19,490 nucleotides of DNA. Origin: an uncultured Parabacteroides sp. Lineage in GTDB: Bacteria > Bacteroidota > Bacteroidia > Bacteroidales > Tannerellaceae. The notes beneath the pieces are model-generated. The model searched no databases and had not been told where the DNA came from. It saw only the letters and a list, made by a program, of their open reading frames with translations. The position numbers and the translations under genes were made by a program. Shown here in pieces: positions 1 through 7,242 of this stretch; the stretch's first letter is position 1, and the number at the start of each line of letters is the position of its first letter. The stretch is taken from positions 1 through 19,490 of the forward strand of contig NZ_CAJJWO010000091.1 in NCBI RefSeq assembly GCF_905196875.1, written 5' to 3'.

Positions 1-353
1 ATTTGTATTTCACACAGTTCTCACCCAAGGGAGGCGGCAAACCGTCAGGCAAGTTAGCTGAAGCTATCGACAAGACCTGGGGTTCGTTCGAAAACTTCCA
101 GAAAGAATTCAACACGGCAGGTGCCGGCTTGTTCGGTTCAGGATGGGTTTGGCTGGCAAAAGATAAAGACGGCAAACTTTCAATTACCAAAGAAGCTAAC
201 GGTAGCAACCCTGTTGCTAAAGGGCTGACTCCAATTCTGGGATTCGACGTATGGGAACATGCTTACTACCTGGATTACCAGAATCGCCGTCCCGATCATC
301 TGGCTGCCTTATGGAAGATCGTTGATTGGGATGCCGTTGGCAAAAGATATTAA
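1..353 (+). CDS. sodB: Fe/Mn superoxide dismutase, C-terminal part (5' truncated by window edge)
   Basis: The reading frame is open at the left edge and ends with TAA at 351-353, giving about 117 residues of a family that is usually near 190-200 residues long. The enzyme converts superoxide to oxygen and hydrogen peroxide in the cytoplasm. Visible are the C-terminal alpha/beta domain, with the FSPKGGGKPSG segment, the GSGWVWL strand and the family signature DVWEHAYYLDY, whose Asp and His are metal ligands. The first two metal-binding His residues lie outside the window. Fe and Mn forms cannot be separated from this fragment. In Bacteroidales the usual enzyme is an iron or cambialistic Fe/Mn type, so the symbol is given on that basis. 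A hairpin terminator follows at 387-419, so it is the last gene of its transcript. Confidence 0.95.
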   Translation, partial: LYFTQFSPKGGGKPSGKLAEAIDKTWGSFENFQKEFNTAGAGLFGSGWVWLAKDKDGKLSITKEANGSNPVAKGLTPILGFDVWEHAYYLDYQNRRPDHLAALWKIVDWDAVGKRY

Positions 354-386
354 TATTAATAGTAGTGTAAAGTAAACTAGATAAGG

Positions 387-419
387 CCGTCCGGAGCAAG
401 TTCTCCGAACGGTTTTTTT
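387..419 (+). terminator. Intrinsic terminator after superoxide dismutase gene
   Basis: Bases 387-396 (CCGTCCGGAG) pair with 403-412 (CTCCGAACGG) with one C-A mismatch across a 6-base loop. Seven T residues follow at 413-419. Confidence 0.9.
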
Positions 420-474
420 ATTTGCATACCGCTACAAGAGGTAATAATGTCAATTATTAAGGAAAAACAGCCAA

Positions 475-504
475 TTGTTACAGGAATAAAGGGTTGTAAC
501 TTTG
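475..504 (+). promoter_or_regulatory. Bacteroidetes-type promoter for trxA
   Basis: A TTG at 475-477 (-33 element) is followed after exactly 19 bases by TAACTTTG at 497-504, matching the Bacteroidetes -7 consensus TAnnTTTG. The trxA start codon lies about 50 bases downstream, preceded by the ribosome-binding-like GAGGAG at 541-546. Confidence 0.7.
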
Positions 505-554
505 TTATGTAAACAGAAGCAAGAGTAATAACTAAATAACGAGGAGTTACAATT

Positions 555-926
555 ATGAAAATTAATGAGTTAACAAAGCAGGAATTTCTGAGTAAAGTAG
601 CCAACTACGAAGCAAGCCCCGACAAATGGGTGTACGAAGGTGATAAGCCTTGTATCGTAGACTTCTTCGCTACCTGGTGCGGTCCTTGTAAAATGATCGC
701 TCCTATCCTGGAAGAGCTGGCCGACGAATATGCCGGAAAGATCGATATCTACAAGGTAGATACGGAGAAGGAAGAAGAACTGGCTGCCTCTTTCGGTATC
801 CGGAGCATACCTTCCCTGTTGTTCTGTCCGATGGGTGAACAACCGCAGATGGCAAGAGGTGCCATGAGCAAGGCTGATTTCAAAAAGGCTATCGAAGAAG
901 TGCTTTTGAAGAAAGAAGAAAAGTAA
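555..926 (+). CDS. trxA: Thioredoxin
   Basis: This 123-residue cytoplasmic thioredoxin reduces protein disulfides and passes electrons from thioredoxin reductase. It has the active-site WCGPC motif (C42 and C45) inside the strand-helix segment VDFFATWCGPCK, and the cis-proline loop SIPS with P86. No signal peptide or membrane segment is visible, so it is the cytoplasmic type rather than a secreted TlpA/ResA relative. It is slightly longer than the common 105-110 residues because of an N-terminal extension of about 15 residues before the usual first strand. The ATG at 555 is chosen because GAGGAG precedes it by 8 bases and a good promoter lies upstream. It appears to be monocistronic, with a terminator at 944-995. 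Confidence 0.95.
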   Translation: MKINELTKQEFLSKVANYEASPDKWVYEGDKPCIVDFFATWCGPCKMIAPILEELADEYAGKIDIYKVDTEKEEELAASFGIRSIPSLLFCPMGEQPQMARGAMSKADFKKAIEEVLLKKEEK

Positions 927-943
927 ACATACGCGTTCAAGAT

Positions 944-995
944 AAACTCCTGAAAGTACAGGCTTGTGTAAACCGGCTAACTTTCAGGAGTTTTT
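944..995 (+). terminator. Intrinsic terminator after trxA
   Basis: Bases 944-957 (AAACTCCTGAAAGT) pair perfectly with 980-993 (ACTTTCAGGAGTTT). The loop is 22 bases, and the T-run continues to 995. Confidence 0.85.
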
Positions 996-1213
996 ATGTC
1001 AACGAGTTTATAATCGTGCCATACACCACGGGTAAAGTCTGGGATAGCCACCAAACAGTTTTTATTCAGATTTCAATTGCCAAAATAAGAATTTATTTTT
1101 ATTCTTACTATTTTAATGAAAAAATCACACATTCTTTATCATTAGCAATCAGATATATAGCTTGCACCCAAAGGGAGTACCGAGAAAAAACATATAAAAA
1201 AACGCACTTGCCT
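996..1213. other. Intergenic stretch without a recognisable gene
   Basis: This AT-rich region lies between the trxA terminator and the tRNA promoter. An open frame of 83 codons crosses it (1016-1267, plus). It runs through the promoter, has no ribosome-binding site and gives no family-like sequence, so I do not call it a gene. Confidence 0.6.
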
Positions 1214-1214
1214 A

Positions 1215-1244
1215 TTGCACGATTTAAAATAATCACTACCTTTG
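1215..1244 (+). promoter_or_regulatory. Bacteroidetes-type promoter for the tRNA pair
   Basis: TTG at 1215-1217, a 19-base spacer, and TACCTTTG at 1237-1244 match the -33/-7 consensus. Transcription would start near 1251, about 20 bases before tRNA-Thr. Confidence 0.75.
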
Positions 1245-1269
1245 CACTCGCAAAACAGAAATACTGAAT

Positions 1270-1343
1270 GCCTCTTTAGCTCAGTTGGCCAGAGCACGTG
1301 ATTTGTAATCTCGGGGTCGTTGGTTCGAATCCGACAAGAGGCT
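1270..1343 (+). tRNA. tRNA-Thr (anticodon TGT)
   Basis: The acceptor stem GCCTCTT (1270-1276) pairs with AAGAGGC (1336-1342), with discriminator T at 1343. The T arm is GTTGG/CCGAC around TTCGAAT (1319-1335). The anticodon loop TTTGTAA at 1302-1308 carries TGT at 1304-1306. The anticodon stem CGTGA/TCTCG contains a central T-T mismatch (1299 against 1311). CCA is not encoded. Confidence 0.95.
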
Positions 1344-1388
1344 CAAAGGAAAAGAGAGATTTTCCTATAAAAACGAAAGTTTTGTACT

Positions 1389-1471
1389 GGGCAGTTACCA
1401 GAGTGGCCAAATGGGGCTGACTGTAACTCAGCTGTCTTTCGACTTCGGTGGTTCGAATCCATCACTGCCCA
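1389..1471 (+). tRNA. tRNA-Tyr (anticodon GTA)
   Basis: The acceptor stem GGGCAGT (1389-1395) pairs with ACTGCCC (1464-1470), with discriminator A at 1471. The anticodon arm GCTGA/TCAGC encloses loop CTGTAAC with GTA at 1423-1425. A long variable arm (about 1433-1446) makes it a class II tRNA, as expected for bacterial tRNA-Tyr. CCA is not encoded. It follows tRNA-Thr by 45 bases and probably shares its transcript. Confidence 0.95.
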
Positions 1472-1478
1472 CAGAGAC

Positions 1479-1507
1479 CTCAGAAATTTATTTTTCTGAG
1501 TTTTTTT
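1479..1507 (+). terminator. Intrinsic terminator after the tRNA pair
   Basis: CTCAGAAA (1479-1486) pairs with TTTCTGAG (1493-1500) across a 6-base loop, followed by seven T residues at 1501-1507. Confidence 0.85.
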
Positions 1508-1545
1508 GTTTTGGTACATTATGTAGACAAGATTATTTCCCAGAC

Positions 1546-1594
1546 AAAAAAAGAAGGATTTCCAAAGTCAAAGAAATGTACTTTGGAAATCCTT
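1546..1594 (-). terminator. Intrinsic terminator ending the symporter/GH130 transcript
   Basis: A perfect 15-bp stem is formed by 1554-1568 and 1580-1594 with an 11-base loop. On the minus strand it is followed by seven T residues (A-run at 1546-1552), so it ends the transcript whose last gene stops at 1636. It could also act weakly as a second plus-strand terminator. Confidence 0.85.
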
Positions 1595-1635
1595 TATCTG
1601 AAAAGTAATTCTTATTTCAGTTATACCGAAATGAA

Positions 1636-2634
1636 TTATACAATAGATGTATTCTTTGTAAATTCAATAATTTCACTGATACGACCGAAGGCGAGCCCAG
1701 TTACAGTATCTGCACATCCGTAATAAATAGCGATACGGTCTGACTCCGGATCATGCAAAGCGGCACACGGGAATACTACGTTAGGAACATCCCCCATGCA
1801 TTCATAATCCTTCTGCGGAGACAACAGGTATGGTCCCGAACGGTATTTCACCTTCCAGGGTTCATCCAGATCCAGCAATGCAGAACCGAAACTATATACA
1901 TAACCATTGCAGGAACGCAATACGCCATGATAGATCAGCAACCAGCCTTCCGACGTCTCGATAGGAATAGGGCCTGCACCGATCTTCATGCACTGCCAGG
2001 CACTATCCTCGAACGCTGCCGGAGCCATTACATGACGATGCTTTCCCCAGAAACACATATCAGGCGATTCGCTGTAGAAGATATCACCGAACGGAGTATG
2101 ACCGTTGTCGCTCGGACGACTCAACATGGCAAAGTTACCGTTGATCTTACGAGGGAACATCACACCGTTACGGTTGAAAGGCAGATATGCATTTTCCAAC
2201 TGGTGGAATGTTTCGAAATCGAATGTATAAGCTACTCCGATCGTCGGGCCATGATAGCCGTTACACCAAGTAACATAATAACGATCTTCGATAAAGCAGA
2301 CACGCGGGTCGTAAGCATAAACGAACTCCCCTATCTCTTTGTCGTCACACTCAAATTCGAGCTTTGTTTCCGATATATTCCAGTGGATAGCATCCGCACT
2401 GAAACCGACATGCAGACGCATACGACGATTCGTATCGTCGCAACGGAACACACCGGCATAACCTCCCTTGAACGGGACTACGGCACTATTGAATACACTG
2501 TTGGAGGTAGGAAGAATATCACGCGGAATTACGGGATTCTGCGAATATCTCCAGATCACATCCTTACAATCAGCCGGGCGATCTTCCCAAGGCATATCAG
2601 GCAGCGGTTCGCCTATAATTTTCAGTTTATCCAT
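1636..2634 (-). CDS. GH130 family beta-mannoside phosphorylase
   Basis: This 332-residue cytoplasmic protein has no signal peptide. It is a five-bladed propeller glycoside phosphorylase of family GH130. Such enzymes split beta-mannosides with inorganic phosphate to give alpha-mannose 1-phosphate and the acceptor sugar. The YDPR motif holds the expected catalytic Asp (D109). Other family segments are VFRCDD near 62-67, WCNGYHGPTIG, KIGAGPIPIE and GDVPNVVFP. The detailed sequence resembles the Bacteroides type acting on beta-1,4-mannosyl-N-acetylglucosamine from N-glycan cores (BT1033/UhgbMP group, GH130_2), but a mannosyl-glucose or mannobiose phosphorylase cannot be excluded. It is the last gene of a two-gene unit, 36 bases after the SSS symporter, which would supply the disaccharide. 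No strong Shine-Dalgarno sequence precedes the ATG at 2634. Confidence 0.9.
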   Translation of the reverse strand: MDKLKIIGEPLPDMPWEDRPADCKDVIWRYSQNPVIPRDILPTSNSVFNSAVVPFKGGYAGVFRCDDTNRRMRLHVGFSADAIHWNISETKLEFECDDKEIGEFVYAYDPRVCFIEDRYYVTWCNGYHGPTIGVAYTFDFETFHQLENAYLPFNRNGVMFPRKINGNFAMLSRPSDNGHTPFGDIFYSESPDMCFWGKHRHVMAPAAFEDSAWQCMKIGAGPIPIETSEGWLLIYHGVLRSCNGYVYSFGSALLDLDEPWKVKYRSGPYLLSPQKDYECMGDVPNVVFPCAALHDPESDRIAIYYGCADTVTGLAFGRISEIIEFTKNTSIV

Positions 2635-2670
2635 TTCTTATCGATTTGTTTTATTAATGACAATGCAAAA

Positions 2671-4617
2671 TTACTTCTTTTCATCCAATTTCAACTCTTT
2701 CATCAACGCATTATACTCCACTTCCTCTTTACTCATCTTGTCATACCAGTTCTTTTTCAGAACCAATGTAGTGATAACCAGGATCAGGACGCTTGTAACC
2801 AGCGGCATACCCTCACGGATAACGATATACATCGGGATGATAGTAAGACACATCTGCCAAATGATACCGACAGCCACATTAAACATATCGCGTTTGAAGT
2901 TCTTGTTTGCCTTCACCTGCGGATATTTGGCAACAACCTTATTATAAACGGGCTTCCAGAATCCCCACGGACGTACGGTGATATAGAAACGTTCCAGTGT
3001 TTCGTCTTCCACCGGAGGAGCGGCATAAGTACCCACGATACAACCAATCAGCGAAACCACCAGCAGAACAGGGAAATAGAACAACGGCAGCATCGGCGCA
3101 TTGTTGGCATACTCTCCTACCCGCTCCACAAAATGTCCGTCTACCATCGTATAGCCGTCGAAGATAAACGGGCATACCATAGCGGCCAGGATACCGGTAA
3201 TCATTCCCCAGAAATAACCGTTACCGTTGAAACGCCACCAATGCCATTTCAGCAAATTGGCTGCGATATAACCGCCATACAAGGCCGAAGTGATCCATTG
3301 CAACACCGAGTTCACGCTTTCCACAAAGAAACCGATCACGACACTGATCACCACTACTCCTACGGTTACAATGTAACTGGCACGGATCATAGTCTTGTTG
3401 CTGGCATTCGGATTGATATATTTTTTGTAAATATCATTTACAATATAAGCAGGCGCCGCATTGGCCGTAGAGGCAAAAGTAGACATAAAGGCGGCAAGCA
3501 ATCCCGCAAGCAGCAATCCACATACACCGACAGGGACAAACTGGTTGATGGCATTCGGCAGGATCAATTCGAAGTCGATCGCCCCGGTCTTTGTTGTCAA
3601 GTCCAGATCTTTGAAGAAGGCCAGCGCCAGGATCGTAAATCCCATAATCATCAAATAACGTGGGATAAGCAGGATGACAGGAACAGAACCGCTCATCAAG
3701 GCTGCTTCCTTACCGTTACGGCAGGAAAGTATCTTCTGCATATCGTAGTTGGGGGCAGGTCCCGCCATACTATTGAACACTCCTTTGAAAAGCATCATCA
3801 TAATAAAAATCCCGAACAGGCCGAACTGGTCATTCATTATCTTGGTATTTACATCGCTGAAGATGTCAGTCCATTTCAGATCGAGGTTCCATCCGGGAAC
3901 CAGGCTATCCCAACCGGCAGGCACAATGGCTGCGATCGTTTCCGGGCTCACCTTCATCATGGCGATAACGGCAATCGTTACACCGGCCACGGTCATAATG
4001 GCAAACTGAACCACATCCGTCCACACGATACTCAGCATACCGCCCAACATTACATAAATAGTAGCAATAGCGGTAAAGAATATACCATAAGCATGCGGCA
4101 CATATTCGGCCGGAATATTGAACGGGACATACTGGGAAACGAAATCCCAGGGGAAGAAGATCTCCATGAATTTACCTACGCCGATAAAGCCGTAGCTCAG
4201 GAAACCCAGCACACCGATCAACGCATAGATCACGACGATGGTATGGGACAAATTAGCTCCTTTGTTCTTTCCGAAGCGTGTCTGAATCCATTCCGCCCCG
4301 GTCAGCACATTCGACCTTCGCAGCCAGACCGACAGGTAGACCATCAGGAAGATCTGGTTGAATACGGGCCACAGCCAAGGTATCCAGGCACTTTTAATTC
4401 CATAAATAAAGGCTAGTGTAACCATCCACATAGTACCAGAGATATCGAACTGGCCGGATGCGTTAGACAAGCCTAACATATAAAAAGGTAATGTTTTTCC
4501 TCCTAAAAAATAGGAGTCCATGTTTTTCGACGCTTTTTTCTTCAGAACTAATCCGATGACGATCATAGCCACCAGATAAAGTCCGATGATAAAGATGTCG
4601 ATAGGTTGCAATTTCAT
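2671..4617 (-). CDS. Sodium:solute symporter family (SSS) transporter
   Basis: This 648-residue inner-membrane protein has roughly 13-15 hydrophobic segments and no cleavable signal. It begins with the typical SSS opening (a first membrane helix from about residue 8, then a LKKKASKNMDSYFLGG loop) and has the SNASGQFDISG segment of the second helix, matching sodium-driven sugar and organic-acid symporters. It carries a long C-terminal tail with extra helices (about 530-630), as in the SGLT-like branch. The partner gene is a GH130 phosphorylase, so a mannoside disaccharide is the likeliest cargo. Supply of substrate to the neighbouring DhaK/LsrF cluster is an alternative. A terminator upstream (4681-4722) and a candidate promoter (about 4652-4686) make this the first gene of its own transcript. 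The ATG at 4617 starts the first hydrophobic helix at the usual distance. Confidence 0.92.
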   Translation of the reverse strand: MKLQPIDIFIIGLYLVAMIVIGLVLKKKASKNMDSYFLGGKTLPFYMLGLSNASGQFDISGTMWMVTLAFIYGIKSAWIPWLWPVFNQIFLMVYLSVWLRRSNVLTGAEWIQTRFGKNKGANLSHTIVVIYALIGVLGFLSYGFIGVGKFMEIFFPWDFVSQYVPFNIPAEYVPHAYGIFFTAIATIYVMLGGMLSIVWTDVVQFAIMTVAGVTIAVIAMMKVSPETIAAIVPAGWDSLVPGWNLDLKWTDIFSDVNTKIMNDQFGLFGIFIMMMLFKGVFNSMAGPAPNYDMQKILSCRNGKEAALMSGSVPVILLIPRYLMIMGFTILALAFFKDLDLTTKTGAIDFELILPNAINQFVPVGVCGLLLAGLLAAFMSTFASTANAAPAYIVNDIYKKYINPNASNKTMIRASYIVTVGVVVISVVIGFFVESVNSVLQWITSALYGGYIAANLLKWHWWRFNGNGYFWGMITGILAAMVCPFIFDGYTMVDGHFVERVGEYANNAPMLPLFYFPVLLVVSLIGCIVGTYAAPPVEDETLERFYITVRPWGFWKPVYNKVVAKYPQVKANKNFKRDMFNVAVGIIWQMCLTIIPMYIVIREGMPLVTSVLILVITTLVLKKNWYDKMSKEEVEYNALMKELKLDEKK

Positions 4618-4651
4618 GATATTGAATTTTGTTATTAGGTTTAACGTTTGG

Positions 4652-4686
4652 CAAATATAATAAAAAAACGAAAGGAGATGTCCAAA
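4652..4686 (-). promoter_or_regulatory. Candidate promoter for the symporter/GH130 unit
   Basis: On the minus strand TATATTTG (4659-4652) matches the -7 consensus TAnnTTTG, and TTTG lies at 4686-4683. The spacer is 23 bases, longer than the usual 19-21, so the -33 assignment is weak. The start codon is 35 bases downstream of the -7 box, and the site lies just after a terminator. Confidence 0.45.
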
Positions 4687-4722
4687 AACAAATAAGGAAC
4701 GCAGATATTATCTGCGTTCCTT
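4681..4722 (-). terminator. Intrinsic terminator at the end of the large cluster
   Basis: AAGGAACGCAGA (4694-4705) pairs perfectly with TCTGCGTTCCTT (4711-4722) around a 5-base loop. On the minus strand the stem is followed by the T-rich TATTTGTTTTTGGA. It lies 18 bases beyond the stop codon of the propeller lipoprotein gene. Confidence 0.8.
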
Positions 4723-4740
4723 AAATATAAGCGATTGCTT

Positions 4741-5628
4741 TTAGTCGATTGTACTGATCGAAGAGATCATGCCGAATGTATCATTGTCATTCAAACTCCA
4801 GACAACCTTATTGTTACCGTCTATTTCCATCAACTGCGGATTGTTCGATTCCTTTGCACTGGGATCGTGTCCTTGCCAGTTACAGATATACAAACCGTTG
4901 TTGGATGTAGGCAGCAGCTGGGCTACAAAGAATAAAGAAACACCGTCGATGTCCTTTTCTCCGATCTTACGGATCACTTCGCCTTTGTCCAGGTTTACTT
5001 CCATCAGAGAATGTCCGTCGCCACAAGCAACCATGTAGTTACCGTTATCCAGCAACACGGTGCTATACGGAGTACCTTCCAGCTTGGTTGTTTTAACCAG
5101 TTCGCCGGCCGGAGAGATTTCGCGTACTTCAGAAGTAGCGAAAAGAGGCATCAGATAGTTGCCTGCCTTATTCTTGTTCACCTGGCGGAACTGAGCATGC
5201 GGGTTCTCGATACCTGTTTCATATTCCGTTTCCGAAAGGATATCACCCTTTGGGCTTACTTCCATGATTTTAGCCGGATGTCCACACCAGGCCAACAGGT
5301 AGTTACCGTCAGGCAACACACGTGCAGTCTGCATTTCGCAAGTATCCGGAGCCGGAATGTTCCATAATTCTTTTTGGTCGCGAGTGATCAGCTTCGCTCC
5401 TTTTTTATAGGCGAACAGGATGTTTCCTTCCGGAGTAGCTACGGCTGAGTTACACTCCCAACCTTTTTGTATGGGATGTTCCCATTCGATTTGCTTAGTA
5501 TCTTTATCGATGATAACGATTTTATTCCAACCGGAACCAGCCAGTAATAACTTCTGGGCCTTTTGCTGGCAGGATGTTGCAGCAAACAGGAAAAGAGCAG
5601 AGCACAGTAATGTGAATATTTTTTTCAT
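4741..5628 (-). CDS. Beta-propeller lipoprotein (PQQ/arylsulfotransferase-like repeats)
   Basis: This 295-residue protein starts with a lipoprotein signal: a basic start MKK, a hydrophobic stretch, and a lipobox ATSC with the lipidated Cys at residue 20. It should be anchored on the periplasmic or outer-membrane face. The mature part consists of repeated blades of the kind DGN-YL(L/M) and GDIL, each about 40 residues (for example LPDGNYLLAW, LDNGNYMVA and NNGLYICNW). This is the pattern of six- or seven-bladed PQQ-like or arylsulfotransferase-like propellers. No catalytic motif is recognisable and no heme site is present. It is the last gene of the large cluster, 82 bases after lsrF, and is followed by a strong terminator. 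A role as binding or electron-transfer partner of the secreted cytochromes in the same cluster is inference. Confidence 0.75.
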   Translation of the reverse strand: MKKIFTLLCSALFLFAATSCQQKAQKLLLAGSGWNKIVIIDKDTKQIEWEHPIQKGWECNSAVATPEGNILFAYKKGAKLITRDQKELWNIPAPDTCEMQTARVLPDGNYLLAWCGHPAKIMEVSPKGDILSETEYETGIENPHAQFRQVNKNKAGNYLMPLFATSEVREISPAGELVKTTKLEGTPYSTVLLDNGNYMVACGDGHSLMEVNLDKGEVIRKIGEKDIDGVSLFFVAQLLPTSNNGLYICNWQGHDPSAKESNNPQLMEIDGNNKVVWSLNDNDTFGMISSISTID

Positions 5629-5667
5629 GGCAATTCAATATGTATTATGTTATGTTCAGATACAACG

Positions 5668-5692
5668 AGGGGCAGAGCAGAGCCCCGCCCCT
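5668..5692 (-). other. GC-rich intergenic hairpin without T-run
   Basis: AGGGGC (5668-5673) can pair with GCCCCT (5687-5692), and a competing GGGGC/GCCCC stem shares the left arm. No T-rich tail follows on the minus strand, so it is not a standard terminator. It may mark an mRNA stability or processing site between lsrF and the propeller gene. Confidence 0.3.
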
Positions 5693-5710
5693 TCGGTGTT
5701 TCTTGTTTGA

Positions 5711-6583
5711 TTATTTTGATAAATCCTGGAACAATTCAAATCCTTGCTGAGGGGTCAAACCCTGATGAACCACTGCGTGAACAGCCTGGATCATAGCAAC
5801 CGGATTTTCAGACTGGAATACGTTACGTCCCATATCAACACCGGCTGCACCGTCGTTGATAGCTTTGTAACACAGATCCAATGCTTCCAGTTCGGGTAAT
5901 TTCTTACCGCCTGCAATAACAACAGGAACCGGACATGCTGCAACTACCTTTTCGAAACCGTCGCAATAGTAAGTCTTCACGATGTTAGCACCGTTTTCAG
6001 CACAGATACGTGAAGCCAGACCGAAGTAACGAGCGTCGCGAGCCATCTGCTTACCAACGGCAGTCACACCCATTACAGGGATACCATAACGAGAACCTTT
6101 ATCTACAGCAGCAAACAAGTTGGTGATCGTTTTCGCTTCGTGTGCTTCGTCGCCGATAGCCAACATCACAGCCATAGCCGAAACGTTCATACGGATAGCG
6201 TCTTCGATATCGATCACAACGTTATCGTTGAGTTCAGTCAGGATAGATGTACCTGCATCCGAACGCAAACAGATCGGTTTATTTGTTGTAGTCGGAATAG
6301 TAGACTGAAGGATACCGCGTGTACACATGATACAATCTGCATATTCCACCAACGGTACGATATTCAGGTCGATACGTTCCAGACCGGAAGTCGGGCCCAT
6401 AATGAAACCATGGTCGAAGGCCAACATAACAGCTTTACCTGTTTTCGGGTTGAAGATACGCGACAAACGGTCTTTCATACCCCAGGGAAGGTTTTCTGCA
6501 CCCTTTACATGGAAACTTTGTTTTTGAGAGTCAACACCTAACCCAAAGTTACTGCCTTCTCTCAAATCATCTAAATCTGCCAT
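5711..6583 (-). CDS. lsrF: LsrF-type class I aldolase/thiolase (3-hydroxy-5-phosphonooxypentane-2,4-dione thiolase family)
   Basis: This 290-residue cytoplasmic protein aligns along its whole length with E. coli LsrF (291 residues). Shared blocks include MADLDD at the start, SRIFNPKTGK at 41-50, LAFDHG at 55-59, MCTRGIL at 86-92, VIAGGKKLPE and GVDMGRN. The Schiff-base lysine is K203 in the IVKTYY motif, the same number as in E. coli. In the autoinducer-2 pathway LsrF moves an acetyl group from phospho-3-hydroxypentane-2,4-dione to CoA, giving dihydroxyacetone phosphate and acetyl-CoA. No lsrACDB transporter, lsrK or lsrG is in the window. Instead the gene follows dhaL by 36 bases, so the substrate may be phosphorylated by DhaKL. 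The fold is the FbaB/DeoC-like TIM barrel, so an ordinary sugar-phosphate aldolase activity is possible. Confidence 0.88.
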   Translation of the reverse strand: MADLDDLREGSNFGLGVDSQKQSFHVKGAENLPWGMKDRLSRIFNPKTGKAVMLAFDHGFIMGPTSGLERIDLNIVPLVEYADCIMCTRGILQSTIPTTTNKPICLRSDAGTSILTELNDNVVIDIEDAIRMNVSAMAVMLAIGDEAHEAKTITNLFAAVDKGSRYGIPVMGVTAVGKQMARDARYFGLASRICAENGANIVKTYYCDGFEKVVAACPVPVVIAGGKKLPELEALDLCYKAINDGAAGVDMGRNVFQSENPVAMIQAVHAVVHQGLTPQQGFELFQDLSK

Positions 6584-6619
6584 TTTTCTATTTTCTAAAT
6601 TAAAAAGTTAATTACTCAA

Positions 6620-7234
6620 TTATAATGCTTCTGCGAAAGAAGCGAACATACAACTCCAGGAAGTAGCACCGCTATCGGCATAACCGATCGAGCGTTCGCC
6701 ATAGTTACGGGCACGTCCAAAGTTTGCTTTCATGTTTACAGTCTGTTCAGCACCCTGAAGAGCTGCTTCAGCACCTGCTGTCATCACTTCCTTGATATCG
6801 TCGGATGTAGAAGCTTCGATCGCTTCGATTGCCGGGATCAGGGCGTCCATCATGGTTTTATCACCCTTCTTAGCCTGTGTCTGTTTCTGCACGTTTGCAA
6901 GACCTCCGGCGAACATCTTCTTAACAGCTGCCGCATCCAGTTCGGTTCCGGCAGCATTGTCGCTCATACCCAGGAAAAATGCTCCTAATAAAGTACTTGT
7001 CGATCCGCTTGTTTCCAGCATCACGCCAAATCCCATATCGTTCAGCATAGATTTGAATTCCGTTCCTTTTTCTGAAGCCTTAACAACAACAGAGAAAGCG
7101 GTTACGATAGCTTGTCCGTGATCACCGTCACCGATTACCGCATCCAGTTTTGAGAATTCGTCTTCACGGGCCTTGATATGCTTTAAGGCGTTATTCAGCA
7201 TAGCACGGAAGCCCTCGATTGTCAATTGTTTCAT
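6620..7234 (-). CDS. dhaL: Dihydroxyacetone kinase subunit DhaL (ADP-binding)
   Basis: This 204-residue cytoplasmic protein is close to the usual 210. It is the nucleotide-binding half of a two-subunit dihydroxyacetone-type kinase. The Mg/ADP site is visible as D31, D36 and D38 in the LDAVIGDGDHG motif. These match the three Asp residues of E. coli DhaL. The glycine- and serine-rich SGSTSTLLG loop and the C-terminal GERSIGYADSGATSW motif are also family hallmarks. Its start is 8 bases after the dhaK stop, so the two are translationally linked. DhaM, the PTS phosphodonor that recharges ADP in E. coli, is absent from the window. Either the ADP is exchanged with ATP directly or a DhaM lies elsewhere. 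The family also includes kinases for erythrulose and other hydroxyketones. Confidence 0.93.
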   Translation of the reverse strand: MKQLTIEGFRAMLNNALKHIKAREDEFSKLDAVIGDGDHGQAIVTAFSVVVKASEKGTEFKSMLNDMGFGVMLETSGSTSTLLGAFFLGMSDNAAGTELDAAAVKKMFAGGLANVQKQTQAKKGDKTMMDALIPAIEAIEASTSDDIKEVMTAGAEAALQGAEQTVNMKANFGRARNYGERSIGYADSGATSWSCMFASFAEAL

Positions 7235-7242
7235 GTTTTTGT

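Noticed and set aside
1016..1267. An 83-codon plus-strand frame before the tRNA genes
   Set aside because: It overlaps the tRNA promoter, has no ribosome-binding site and no family-like sequence.
1753..4416. An 887-codon open frame on the plus strand opposite the symporter and GH130 genes
   Set aside because: It is rich in His, Gln and Arg, shows no recognisable domain, and runs across the intergenic gap of two well-identified minus-strand genes. It is best explained as an antisense shadow of their codon use.
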